A stretch of DNA of 26,425 nucleotides from UBA4823 sp034436035 (GTDB lineage Bacteria; Chloroflexota; Anaerolineae; Anaerolineales; UBA4823), in assembly GCA_034436035.1 (NCBI GenBank), contig DAOTVW010000365.1:1-26425 (forward strand), read 5' to 3'. Below, one piece after another: positions 15,875 to 22,593 of the stretch. Position 1 is the stretch's first letter; each line of letters begins with the position of its first letter. The notes below the pieces were generated by a model. That model saw nothing but the letters and a program-made list of their open reading frames with translations. It ran no database searches and had not been told where the DNA came from. Position numbers and translations under genes: made by a program.

Positions 15875-17164
15875 ATGGGAAATCTTGCTGGTACTGTAGT
15901 GGATATCATTAAGCAATACAACCGCGGTAATACTGCTAATGCCGGTTCTTCTACTGGCATTCAAGGATCTACTGGCATTCAGGGCCTCCAGGGCCCTACT
16001 GGCATTCAAGGAACGACAGGCATACAGGGCCTCACGGGGTTCTATGGACAAACGGGCATACAAGGACAAACCGGGGTTGGTATAGGTGTCGTGCAGCAGT
16101 ACCAGGTGGTATATGGATCGTCGGACAACACCGCCACAACGTCTAGTTCATTTACATTTAATGATACCCCGAATACGGCAGGATTAATGAAAATTGGCAC
16201 CCTCTATGCCGAAGGGTTCCGCGCATTTGTTTCCCGTGGCCGTGCCCTTATAATGGGTGAAAATATAAACGGCGGGATCGGTGATGGTGGGGGCGGTTTT
16301 TGGCTGTCGGATGCGGACACGTCAATGTCGCCCTCTGCGTTTATCGGGCGGGGCAACATGGCGGAAAGGCACGTTGGAATATATACCAACAGCGCCGGGT
16401 GGGGATTGACATTTAAGGACGGCACGAATGCACCATTTCTAGGGGCATTTTCAGGCGGGTCAACGGGCATACTCGGATACGACACGGATGGCCGTGTTGT
16501 ATCGGCAACAGTAACGGGTGGGGCTGGACAAACTGGCATACAGGGCGTGACAGGTCTGGGGATCACGGGACAAACTGGTATGCAGGGAGTAACAGGCCTT
16601 TATGTCCAGGGACAAACGGGCATACGTGGAGTGACAGGCCTTTATGTCCAGGGACAAACTGGCATTCAGGGCTTGACAGGCCTTTATGTCCAGGGACAAA
16701 CGGGCATACGTGGAGTGACAGGCCTTTATGTCCAGGGACAAACCGGCATTCAAGGGAACACAGGCATTCAAGGACTAACAGGCTTGGCAGTAGAGATAAG
16801 TGGCTGGATTGATTATAGCGCGGATAGTACTGTAACAGGATTTGCTTCCCTTTCAACGAAAACTGTTTATTACAAAAAAATATTTGGTACTATTTATCTA
16901 TGCGCCTTCTGGTTGGAGGGAAGTAGCAATTCCGCAAGCTTGACATTTAAACTTCCGCATGTACCAACCGCGACGGCATATATTTGTCTTGGCGTTGCCC
17001 AGACGTACGGTAGCAATGGTAGTTATGATGAGGACGGGTTGGGGAGCATATACTATAGTGGGAGTTCTTCCGCATATACTGTACATCGTACGGTGTGGGA
17101 ATCTGCCTGGGAAACGAGTGGCACCAAACGGGCACATGGACAATTTTTCGTCGTGGAAGAATAA
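15875..17164 (+). CDS. Collagen-like tail fibre protein 1
   Basis: This 429-residue protein has alternating parts: an N-terminal anchor (residues 1-22, MGNLAGTVVDIIKQYNRGN), a first collagen-like block (about 23-68, TGIQG repeats), a globular beta domain (about 70-215), a second collagen-like block (about 218-305) and a C-terminal beta domain (about 306-429, from WIDYSADSTVTG). The second block has four tandem 14-residue units, GLYVQ-GQT-GIR-GVT in form. Triplets with Thr in the third position dominate, with a regular break (VQ) in each unit. Collagen-like trimers are known in phage fibres. Function: host adsorption, by inference. Confidence 0.8.
   Translation: MGNLAGTVVDIIKQYNRGNTANAGSSTGIQGSTGIQGLQGPTGIQGTTGIQGLTGFYGQTGIQGQTGVGIGVVQQYQVVYGSSDNTATTSSSFTFNDTPNTAGLMKIGTLYAEGFRAFVSRGRALIMGENINGGIGDGGGGFWLSDADTSMSPSAFIGRGNMAERHVGIYTNSAGWGLTFKDGTNAPFLGAFSGGSTGILGYDTDGRVVSATVTGGAGQTGIQGVTGLGITGQTGMQGVTGLYVQGQTGIRGVTGLYVQGQTGIQGLTGLYVQGQTGIRGVTGLYVQGQTGIQGNTGIQGLTGLAVEISGWIDYSADSTVTGFASLSTKTVYYKKIFGTIYLCAFWLEGSSNSASLTFKLPHVPTATAYICLGVAQTYGSNGSYDEDGLGSIYYSGSSSAYTVHRTVWESAWETSGTKRAHGQFFVVEE
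16594..16761 (+). repeat. 42-bp tandem repeat coding collagen-like unit
   Basis: About four near-identical 42-bp units start at 16594, 16636, 16678 and 16720, each with AGGCCTTTATGTCCAGGGAC. They code for 14 residues each and lie within fibre gene 1. Alternating units differ slightly (GGAGTG or GGCTTG), as expected from past duplication of an 84-bp pair. Confidence 0.9.
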
Positions 17165-17689
17165 ATGAAGCTCTATATACCGATAGCAGAGGGGACAGGT
17201 TTAAAGAATGGGGTTGAGGACTCCATAAAAAAGCAGGACATTCCTATCGATATTGTTTTATGTGCATCGCATGGAATAACTGATTATGACAAAACAGAAG
17301 ACGATCGTCGCAAAAAAATGCTGGAATGCCAGGTTGTGAGCAGGAATTTGATGGTACCAATGCTAGCGGATAATCATGACGAATATGCTGCAATGCAGGA
17401 CAGGGACATAATACACTTATACCAGGACAATTTTTCAAGGGCAATAGATTTTTTATCCATCAATAGAAATTACATGGCCCTGTCCTTGGCCGGGCGTGGT
17501 GACCCAAGGAAAATAAAAAAACATGTTTGTATGCAATGCTTTGTTTTTCGTGTAGAGTTATTCCGTAATTTTAAATTCAGGCTAGGGGCGAATCACAGAC
17601 CGTGTGTGACTATGTTGGAAGATATTAACGGTCTTGGTTACAAGTACGACGACTTTTATAGTGGTAAAAGATTAACGAAAGAAATATGA
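17165..17689 (+). CDS. Putative small GT-A-like glycosyltransferase
   Basis: This 174-residue protein begins with a beta strand, MKLYIPIAEG, and an NGVEDSIKKQDIPIDIVLCASHG segment like the nucleotide-sugar binding half of GT-A enzymes. It then has YAAMQDRDIIHL (about residues 78-89), where DRD could serve as the metal-binding DxD. RPCVTMLEDINGLGYKYDDF (about 145-164) resembles the 'ED...' acceptor-side motif of family 2 enzymes. It starts right after the fibre gene and lies between two collagen-like fibre genes. It may modify the fibre or the host surface. It is shorter than most GT-A enzymes, so this call needs structure prediction to confirm. Confidence 0.4.
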   Translation: MKLYIPIAEGTGLKNGVEDSIKKQDIPIDIVLCASHGITDYDKTEDDRRKKMLECQVVSRNLMVPMLADNHDEYAAMQDRDIIHLYQDNFSRAIDFLSINRNYMALSLAGRGDPRKIKKHVCMQCFVFRVELFRNFKFRLGANHRPCVTMLEDINGLGYKYDDFYSGKRLTKEI

Positions 17690-17722
17690 TACTGTATAAC
17701 TAACTTAACTAAGGAAAATATT

Positions 17723-18634
17723 ATGGGCTGCTATGATTGCATAATAGGGGCGACGGGTATCCAAGGACCGCGGGGAGCTCCCGGAGAAAAAGGGGAACGG
17801 GGTGTTAATGGGGTGGATGGGACGGATGGTGAACGGGGACTCGATGGTGTTGGTATACAGGGTGTCACGGGATTGACTGGCAACGCTTGTCGAGGAGCTA
17901 CGGGTATCCGGGGGGAAACGGGAATACAAGGCTGTGGCATTACAGGACTCCAGGGTGCCACGGGGGTAGGGTCTGGAGGCGGTGGTGGTGACGGGGCAAC
18001 AGGCATACAAGGAGTGACTGGGTTCTATGGACAAACGGGCATACAAGGCCACACAGGCCTTGGAGTTCAAGGCGAAACTGGGCTTGCGGGTGGCAATGGA
18101 CAAACGGGCATACAGGGCCTCACAGGGTTCTATGGACAAACGGGAATACAGGGCTGTGGCATTACAGGACTCCAGGGATTGCCAGGTGCCACTGGGGTAG
18201 GGTCTGGGGGCGGTGGTGGTGACGGGGCAACAGGCATACAAGGAGTGACGGGTTTATACGTTCAGGGCATTACGGGCTTTTATGGACAAACAGGCATTCA
18301 GGGCCTCACCGGCTTGTACGTCCAGGGACAAACCGGCATTCAAGGAGTCACAGGCATTCAGGGCTTGACAGGCCTTTACGTCCAGGGCATTACGGGCTTT
18401 TATGGACAAACAGGCATTCAGGGCTTGACAGGCCTTTACGTCCAGGGACAAACCGGCATTCAAGGAGTCACAGGGTTAGGTGTAGGCTCTGACGTATCGT
18501 TTAACTCCGTGACTATTACGGGCAATCTTGACGGTACATCCAATTTCACTGCTCCAATCCTTTTTGGTACGGGGGCAGCTCCCTCAGCGACGGATAGGCC
18601 AACAGGCACACTTTACATTAAGTATACGGCATAA
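17723..18634 (+). CDS. Collagen-like tail fibre protein 2
   Basis: This 303-residue protein is collagen-like from about residue 9 to 255. It opens with classical charged triplets (GPR GAP GEK GER GVN GVD) and continues with Thr-rich GQT/GIQ/GVT triplets and Gly-rich breaks (GSGGGGGDG, twice). A short C-terminal segment (about 256-303) has the SVTITGNLDGTSNFTAP form typical of fibre ends. Two long DNA repeats lie inside it. The ribosome binding site AAGGA (17711-17715) is good. Its DNA shares many short blocks with fibre gene 1, which suggests recombination between them. Confidence 0.8.
   Translation: MGCYDCIIGATGIQGPRGAPGEKGERGVNGVDGTDGERGLDGVGIQGVTGLTGNACRGATGIRGETGIQGCGITGLQGATGVGSGGGGGDGATGIQGVTGFYGQTGIQGHTGLGVQGETGLAGGNGQTGIQGLTGFYGQTGIQGCGITGLQGLPGATGVGSGGGGGDGATGIQGVTGLYVQGITGFYGQTGIQGLTGLYVQGQTGIQGVTGIQGLTGLYVQGITGFYGQTGIQGLTGLYVQGQTGIQGVTGLGVGSDVSFNSVTITGNLDGTSNFTAPILFGTGAAPSATDRPTGTLYIKYTA
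18241..18480 (+). repeat. 120-bp tandem repeat in fibre gene 2
   Basis: Two copies of 120 bp (18241-18360 and 18361-18480) are nearly identical, with the block CATTACGGGCTTTTATGGAC at the same place in each. A separate repeat of about 65 bp, coding for GATGVGSGGGGGDGATGIQGV, occurs near 17955-18018 and 18185-18248. Confidence 0.85.
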
Positions 18635-18638
18635 AAAT

Positions 18639-19901
18639 ATGAATACTACTGTTAACAATAAATTCTCAATCACCCCAAAAAATGACGTCCGTGATCGTGT
18701 CAAGGTGGAAATAGGCGACACGAAACAGCCCGATACTTTTTATCCCCAGGCAAAAGTCATGCGGTGGGACAATGAGGTCAATTTCTCTGCTCGATTGATA
18801 CATGAAGAATTAAATCCTGCCGTATCATTGAATGGTGATATAGTACGATGGGCAGGGGAAAAACTAGAGGCACATTTTTATGACCTGAAACCCAAAGAGG
18901 GGTTAGACGAGGGCGGTTTCGAGATCGAAATTATTTTGAAGGAAAAGCCAAAAACAAATAAATTACAATTTTCAATTGTTGACAAAGGATTGCAATATTT
19001 TTATCAACCTCCGGAACTGACCCCAGAGGAAATAGCAGATGGAGCCTTGCCAGGGTGCAGACCCGAAAATGTCAAGGGGAGCTATGCGGTTTATTGTCTG
19101 GAGCCTAAAAAAAATTATGAGGGCGGAAAGATCTACAAAATTGGAAAAGTAGGACACATATATCGCCCCAAAATAATTGACTCGGCGGGAAAAGAGGTAT
19201 GGGGGGTACTTGACATTACAGATAATATATTAACAGTGTCTATACCACAGGACTTTCTGGAGAAGGCTACGTACCCTGTCTACCATGCGGCGGGGTTGAC
19301 TTTTGGATATGCCACCACACCTGTTTCCGGCTATGCGGCCATAACGGACTGCCGGGCAATTATAAACACCACCGTACACACGGCAGGCCCAGGAGAGACA
19401 GTTACACAAATGGCAATTTGTGGGTTTGTCTCTTCGGGTACAACGGGTTACGATACGGCAATATATACTATGTCAGGTGGTCTGCCTAATACCCGTGCTG
19501 TAACGCCCGCAACCTGCATTTTGCCGTCAAGCAAGGGCTGGGGCACCGTAAATGTGTCCTGGCCCTTGACAAATGGGACAACATATTGCTGTGCCTATGG
19601 CAATGATGGGGCCGGAACGGAAAATATTTACTATGATAATGCCTCTGGAAATAACCGTTCGAATGATACAAATACCGGGGCCATGCCTGCAACATGGACT
19701 CACTCCTCTTACGGCACGGCCATTGCGGGGATATATGCTACCTATGATATAGCTCCCCCTGGTGGTCTGGGTTGGCAAATTGCAATTGGAGGGACATGGA
19801 AAACAATTACTGATGCAAGCGTTTGCATCGATGGGGCGTGGAGGGGGATCAACGACCTGCAATTATGCATTTGGGGAGCGTGGAAGAATGACGCAACGTA
19901 G
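18639..19901 (+). CDS. Large tail / virion-associated structural protein
   Basis: This 420-residue protein starts at ATG 18639, four bases after the fibre stop; the frame is open further upstream but overlaps the fibre gene. The N-terminal half (FYPQAKVMRWDNEVNFSARL, KTNKLQFSIVDKGLQYFYQPPELT, LTVSIPQDFLEKATYPVYHAAGLTFGYA) looks like a large beta domain known in metagenomic phage structural proteins. The middle is Thr/Gly-rich beta. The last 45 residues hold three repeats of a '.I.G.WK.I.D' unit (IAIGGTWKTITD, VCIDGAWRGIND, LCIWGAWK), a C-terminal motif seen in phage tail proteins. It is the last gene of the rightward cluster. Confidence 0.65.
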   Translation: MNTTVNNKFSITPKNDVRDRVKVEIGDTKQPDTFYPQAKVMRWDNEVNFSARLIHEELNPAVSLNGDIVRWAGEKLEAHFYDLKPKEGLDEGGFEIEIILKEKPKTNKLQFSIVDKGLQYFYQPPELTPEEIADGALPGCRPENVKGSYAVYCLEPKKNYEGGKIYKIGKVGHIYRPKIIDSAGKEVWGVLDITDNILTVSIPQDFLEKATYPVYHAAGLTFGYATTPVSGYAAITDCRAIINTTVHTAGPGETVTQMAICGFVSSGTTGYDTAIYTMSGGLPNTRAVTPATCILPSSKGWGTVNVSWPLTNGTTYCCAYGNDGAGTENIYYDNASGNNRSNDTNTGAMPATWTHSSYGTAIAGIYATYDIAPPGGLGWQIAIGGTWKTITDASVCIDGAWRGINDLQLCIWGAWKNDAT

Positions 19902-19911
19902 CGACGGTAGT

Positions 19912-19943
19912 AAAAAAAAGGGAAGCCCGCGGTTGAGCTTCCC
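19912..19943 (-). terminator. Rho-independent terminator of the leftward unit
   Basis: Read leftward, a perfect 7-bp stem GGGAAGC / GCTTCCC (19937-19943 and 19920-19926) with a 10-base loop is followed by eight T residues (19912-19919). It ends transcription of the leftward small-gene operon just before the convergent late genes. On the rightward strand no T-run follows. Confidence 0.85.
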
Positions 19944-19966
19944 TGGCTGAAGAATACACATTTACT
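19940..19966 (+). repeat. Direct repeat copy 2 (beside the leftward terminator)
   Basis: This copy matches 113-139 in terS at 26 of 27 positions, same orientation. It overlaps the outer arm of the terminator and lies in the 74-bp gap between the convergent units. It encodes nothing here. Confidence 0.85.
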
Positions 19967-19975
19967 CACATTTAA

Positions 19976-20179
19976 TTATCCCCCCTTCTCATCCTCCAAT
20001 ATTTCCCGTAGACACTCGTGAGCAAGTTCAGCCGTCGATTTGTCAATCAGCGGATCTCCGACAAGTGTATCAACTACTGCCTGCACTACTGCTTGCATCT
20101 GATCACGATCAAGATTATATGACGCTAACTCGGACTCTACTTCCAATTCAATCTTGTCAATATCCTCTTGGTAAATCAT
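19976..20179 (-). CDS. Small acidic protein of unknown function
   Basis: This 67-residue protein is strongly acidic and helical: MIYQEDIDKIELEVESELAS, then NLDRDQMQAVVQAVVDTLV and AELAHECLREILEDEKGG. The start is ATG 20179, eleven bases after a GAGGAGG ribosome binding site; a longer upstream frame has no such site. It overlaps the upstream ribbon-helix-helix gene by 23 bases, so the two are co-translated. The pair may work together as regulator and partner, or as antitoxin and toxin, but the acidic composition is not typical of a toxin. It is the last gene before the leftward terminator. Confidence 0.7.
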   Translation of the reverse strand: MIYQEDIDKIELEVESELASYNLDRDQMQAVVQAVVDTLVGDPLIDKSTAELAHECLREILEDEKGG

Positions 20180-20333
20180 AATTCCTCCTCGATTCGTCGG
20201 TTCGTAAATGATCACGCAGGGCCTCCTCAACGACCTCGCGACGACTTTTCCCCTCGGCACGGCAAATATTTTGGAGGGCCTGCTCTATTTCCGGGGAAAT
20301 CTCGACATGCAGTGTTGATTTTACATTCGCCAT
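20157..20333 (-). CDS. Ribbon-helix-helix (CopG/Arc-type) DNA-binding protein
   Basis: This 58-residue protein has a single DNA-binding domain: strand VKSTLHVEI at residues 4-12, then helices SPEIEQALQNICRAEG (13-28) and SRREVVEEALRDHL (30-43), with the turn GKS between. This is the classical ribbon-helix-helix layout of phage regulators and antitoxins. The ribosome binding site is AAAGGAG (20337-20343 read leftward). A 16-bp palindrome lies about 30 bases upstream of the start, a good candidate for its own operator. Being under 60 codons it is easily missed. It heads the last two-gene cassette. Confidence 0.75.
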   Translation of the reverse strand: MANVKSTLHVEISPEIEQALQNICRAEGKSRREVVEEALRDHLRTDESRRNYDLPRGY

Positions 20334-20363
20334 TTTGCTCCTTTCTTTTGTTTTTTATTCTGT

Positions 20364-20379
20364 CAATATATATATATTG
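20364..20379. promoter_or_regulatory. 16-bp perfect palindrome, candidate operator
   Basis: CAATATATATATATTG is a perfect palindrome 31-46 bases before the start of the ribbon-helix-helix gene. Palindromic, AT-rich operators of this size are usual for such dimeric repressors. Binding by this protein is inference. Confidence 0.45.
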
Positions 20380-20399
20380 CAACAAATATGCCACCTTTG

Positions 20400-20456
20400 T
20401 AAGTCATTGATTTTTGCATGGCTGTTAAATACACCACTATAAAAATCAATGACTTA
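20400..20456. repeat. Inverted repeat 1, 16-bp arms with 25-nt spacer
   Basis: TAAGTCATTGATTTTT (20400-20415) pairs perfectly with AAAAATCAATGACTTA (20441-20456). The spacer is 25 bases (20416-20440). A further arm GTTAAATAC (20424-20432) in the spacer pairs with GTATTTAAC (20457-20465) just outside, giving an interlocked, pseudoknot-like order. The same 16-mer recurs with one change at 25197-25212. Confidence 0.9.
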
Positions 20457-20472
20457 GTATTTAACGAGTTTT

Positions 20473-20527
20473 TCGGTAATTTTGCCCGAAACATACCCTA
20501 AAAAATAAATTTGGGCAAAATTACCGA
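20473..20527. repeat. Inverted repeat 2, 15-bp arms with 25-nt spacer
   Basis: TCGGTAATTTTGCCC (20473-20487) pairs perfectly with GGGCAAAATTACCGA (20513-20527). The spacer is again 25 bases. The right arm covers the stop codon of the gene at 20521-20700. No T-run follows on either strand, so it is not a simple terminator. Confidence 0.9.
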
Positions 20528-20700
20528 TCTTTGATAGGCAAAGCAATCAAAAAAAACGGGGTTGAGTCACTGGTCAGTGTCAGCATGGGGATTTCTGATC
20601 TCAAGTCAAGTACATACCCCACGTCCCCCACTGCCTTTTGTAAATAATTTGCACGTCGTACAGCATCAATGATGATGCTGGAGTCTGTCAGATAATTCAT
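20521..20700 (-). CDS. Small protein of unknown function
   Basis: This 59-residue protein begins MNYLTDSSIIIDAVRRANYL and ends LTSDSTPFFLIALPIKDR. It has a GGGGAGG ribosome binding site 6-7 bases before ATG 20700. It shows no known motif; a helical first half and a beta or hydrophobic end can be guessed. Its stop lies within inverted repeat 2. It is one of a string of short leftward genes with good ribosome binding sites, in line with early phage genes of unknown, often host-directed, roles. Confidence 0.6.
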   Translation of the reverse strand: MNYLTDSSIIIDAVRRANYLQKAVGDVGYVLDLRSEIPMLTLTSDSTPFFLIALPIKDR

Positions 20701-20746
20701 AATATGCCTCCCCGGAAAAAGTGATTGAATTTATTGGCATATTATT

Positions 20747-20923
20747 TTATGTGGATTTGTTGATCGTTTGCAAAAGTTTCACTTTGTCAAGTATTGATAA
20801 TGACGTGTACACATTCCATGCCGCCGATGCATCAGCCCGCCACGTCCTGTTGTCAAACAGCCAGCCCACGTCTACAAGTGCCACCGCCGTGGAATCAGAA
20901 ACCAGAAAATTTGTTTTGTACAT
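20747..20923 (-). CDS. Small protein of unknown function
   Basis: This 58-residue protein begins MYKTNFLVSDSTAVALVDVGWLFDN and continues with RTWRADASAAWNVYTSLSILDKVKLLQ. The ribosome binding site GAGGAGGGG lies 5-6 bases before ATG 20923. Aromatic residues (three Trp in 58) are enriched. I recognise no family. It lies 46 bases upstream of the next leftward gene and 27 bases downstream of the zinc-ribbon-like gene. Confidence 0.6.
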   Translation of the reverse strand: MYKTNFLVSDSTAVALVDVGWLFDNRTWRADASAAWNVYTSLSILDKVKLLQTINKST

Positions 20924-20950
20924 TTGCCCCTCCTCTCAGAGAAATGTGTT

Positions 20951-21262
20951 TTATGCCTTCCCGTTATTATATTTGTCCGATACATATGAATCTGTGCCCG
21001 TCGAATAGAGCGTGTATGTCTGTACGCGCTCGTCTAGTCGCTCATCGAAATAAAAACCACAGACATCATATCCGTACTCGTTGTATTGATTACTGTCTCC
21101 CATATCAACCTCCGCCTCCAAAACCGCGTCCCCTATCAGCTCCCGCAGGGATAGGGGCCGGGCCATAAAAAAATGGGAACAGTCAGGGCACATTATTCTT
21201 GTGGTATCGTAATAATTTGTCAAAATCAAATCGCTTTTACATGTCGTGCAAGTTGTGATCAT
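20951..21262 (-). CDS. Small protein with zinc-ribbon-like N-terminus
   Basis: This 103-residue protein begins MITTCTTCKSDLILTNYYDTTRIMCPDCSHFF, with CxxC at residues 5-8 and 25-28, a spacing that fits a small zinc ribbon. The rest is acidic with several Tyr (YNEYGYDVCGFYFDERLDE). The ATG at 21262 follows an AGGAGG ribosome binding site; an ATG eight codons upstream lacks one. The role is unknown; zinc ribbons in phage early proteins often bind nucleic acid or host polymerase. It lies just left of the TnpB element and belonged to the same operon as the gene at 22590 before insertion. Confidence 0.65.
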   Translation of the reverse strand: MITTCTTCKSDLILTNYYDTTRIMCPDCSHFFMARPLSLRELIGDAVLEAEVDMGDSNQYNEYGYDVCGFYFDERLDERVQTYTLYSTGTDSYVSDKYNNGKA

Positions 21263-21434
21263 GTCAGTCCTCCTGGGATTTTTCAATTCTTTTTTTGTTG
21301 CAAAAACTTACGATCCTGCGAGCGGGAAAGCCCACGGAGCGAGTCTTCGAGCGTCTTTAGCCGTGGGATGAAAGCGAGCAATTAACCGAAATAACATAAG
21401 CATTCTTTAAGCCTTTGAAGTATATTATGCATAT

Positions 21435-22577
21435 ATGCGTAAAACATTCAAGTACCGCCTATACCCCACCAAACTTCAGATCACTAAGATGAACAACATC
21501 TTGGAACAGACTCGGTGGGTTTATAATGAGACTCTTGCATTGAGAAAGACTGCTTGGGATACTGAAAAGAAATCGATATCCCTTTATGATACCCAGAAGA
21601 ATCTCACAGAATGGAAGTCTCAGAAGCCAGAACTGAACCAGGTCTATTCTCAAGTCCTCCAAAACGCGCAACTCCGCGTAGACCTTGCCTTCAAAGCTTT
21701 CTGGAGAAGGTGTAAGACTGGAGAGAAACCTGGCTTTCCAAGATTCAAAGGAAAGGGATGGTACGATTCCTTCACCTACCCTCAGTCTGGATTTAAGATG
21801 CATCCCAATGGAATGCTCTACCTTTCCAAAATCGATCGGGTGAAGGTCATCCTTCATCGTCCCCTCGAAGGTACTATCAAGACCTGCACCATCAAGCGCA
21901 CACCCACTAACAAGTGGTACGTGTACTTTTCTTGTGAAGTAGTTCCTAAAGATCCGCTTCCAAAAACCGGTAAGGTAGTTGGTATAGACCTTGGCCTTCT
22001 GACATACATCCAATGTTCTGATGGTACTAAGATTGATAAGCCAAGGTTTTTTAAAGAAGGTCAAGATGACCTTGCTAAAGTCCAAAAAAGATCCTCGAAA
22101 GCAAAGTCTCAACAGAACAGACATTCCGTAGCCTTGGTGCATGAGAGAATTAAAAATCGACGTGAAGATTTTTGTCATAAAGCTGCTAAGAAACTTGTTG
22201 ACAAGTACGATATTATTGCTCACGAAAACTTGGACGTTAAGAGCCTTCTTGAAAAGAAAGAATATTCCAAAAGCATCTCTGATGCCGCTTGGTCCCTGCT
22301 GATACTCTTTCTGACCTACAAAGCTGAAAACGCTGGTAGGACAGTAATCGCAGTAGACCCAAGAGGCACTAGTCAGAGGTGCTCGCAGTGTGGGGCTACA
22401 GTGCCTAAAGGTATTGAAGTTCGTATCCATCACTGTCCTCACTGCGGTTTCAAAACTGGCAGAGACTTGAACTCTGCCTTAAATGTACTCAGACTCGGGC
22501 TGGAGTCTGTTGAGCGACCCCCGCATCGCCGCAAGGCGGGTGCGAAGGTAGGGGCTCATGGAAGCCCACGACTTTAG
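21435..22577 (+). CDS. tnpB: TnpB RNA-guided nuclease
   Basis: This 380-residue protein is a full-length TnpB, the RNA-guided nuclease ancestral to Cas12. The helix-turn-helix N-terminus starts MRKTFKYRLYPTKLQ. The RuvC active site is complete: Asp185 in GIDLG, Glu264 in IAHENLD, Asp344 in GRDLNSA. The zinc finger has Cys316, Cys319, Cys334 and Cys337 (CSQC, CPHC). It is therefore probably active and would cut DNA next to a TTAC-type motif as directed by RNA from the right end. Its stop codon lies inside the right-end hairpin. It runs against the surrounding leftward operon, and no strong ribosome binding site is seen. Confidence 0.93.
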   Translation: MRKTFKYRLYPTKLQITKMNNILEQTRWVYNETLALRKTAWDTEKKSISLYDTQKNLTEWKSQKPELNQVYSQVLQNAQLRVDLAFKAFWRRCKTGEKPGFPRFKGKGWYDSFTYPQSGFKMHPNGMLYLSKIDRVKVILHRPLEGTIKTCTIKRTPTNKWYVYFSCEVVPKDPLPKTGKVVGIDLGLLTYIQCSDGTKIDKPRFFKEGQDDLAKVQKRSSKAKSQQNRHSVALVHERIKNRREDFCHKAAKKLVDKYDIIAHENLDVKSLLEKKEYSKSISDAAWSLLILFLTYKAENAGRTVIAVDPRGTSQRCSQCGATVPKGIEVRIHHCPHCGFKTGRDLNSALNVLRLGLESVERPPHRRKAGAKVGAHGSPRL

Positions 22578-22593
22578 TCGTGGGAGCAGTCAC
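22500..22593 (+). ncRNA. Predicted omega RNA (guide scaffold) at element right end
   Basis: The 3' part of tnpB and the right end form two stems: CGCATCGCC / GGCG-G-GTGCG around 22522-22544 (tetraloop GCAA, one bulge) within flanking CCCC/GGGG, and CCCACGAC-TTTA-GTCGTGGG at 22565-22584. Omega RNAs of TnpB elements come from this place and use the flanking DNA as guide, here GATGTCTCAAAATTATTG from 22594. The 5' limit is a guess. Confidence 0.6.

Larger units (their letters stand above)
21312..22593 (+). mobile_element. TnpB-only IS200/IS605-type element
   Basis: The element carries tnpB without tnpA. At the left, TTAC (21308-21311) matches the target tetranucleotide of IS608-like elements. 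At the right it ends GGAGCAGTCAC (22593), with a TCAC cleavage-like end next to an 8-bp hairpin. A left hairpin CCCACGG/CCGTGGG (21331-21337 and 21361-21367) resembles the right one, sharing CTTTAG.CGTGGGA. Joining 21311 to 22594 restores a clean gene end for the 42-codon gene on the other strand, which supports these exact ends. ACGAT occurs at both junctions, so ends could shift by a few bases. Confidence 0.75.

Noticed and set aside
15848..16856. Minus-strand open frames with repetitive Leu/Ser/His text in the fibre genes
   Set aside because: They are antisense products of the collagen-like repeats and follow their periodicity.
16594..18480. Regular short repeats that could look like a CRISPR array
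   Set aside because: They are in-frame coding repeats of collagen-like triplets with no unique spacers of constant length.
20721..21168. Plus-strand open frames of 95 and 124 codons
   Set aside because: They lie opposite the small leftward genes at 20747-20923 and 20951-21262, which have good ribosome binding sites; the plus frames have none and are rich in His, Pro and Cys.
21459..22442. 327-codon minus-strand open frame across tnpB
   Set aside because: The tnpB frame carries all catalytic motifs; the antisense frame shows no domain.
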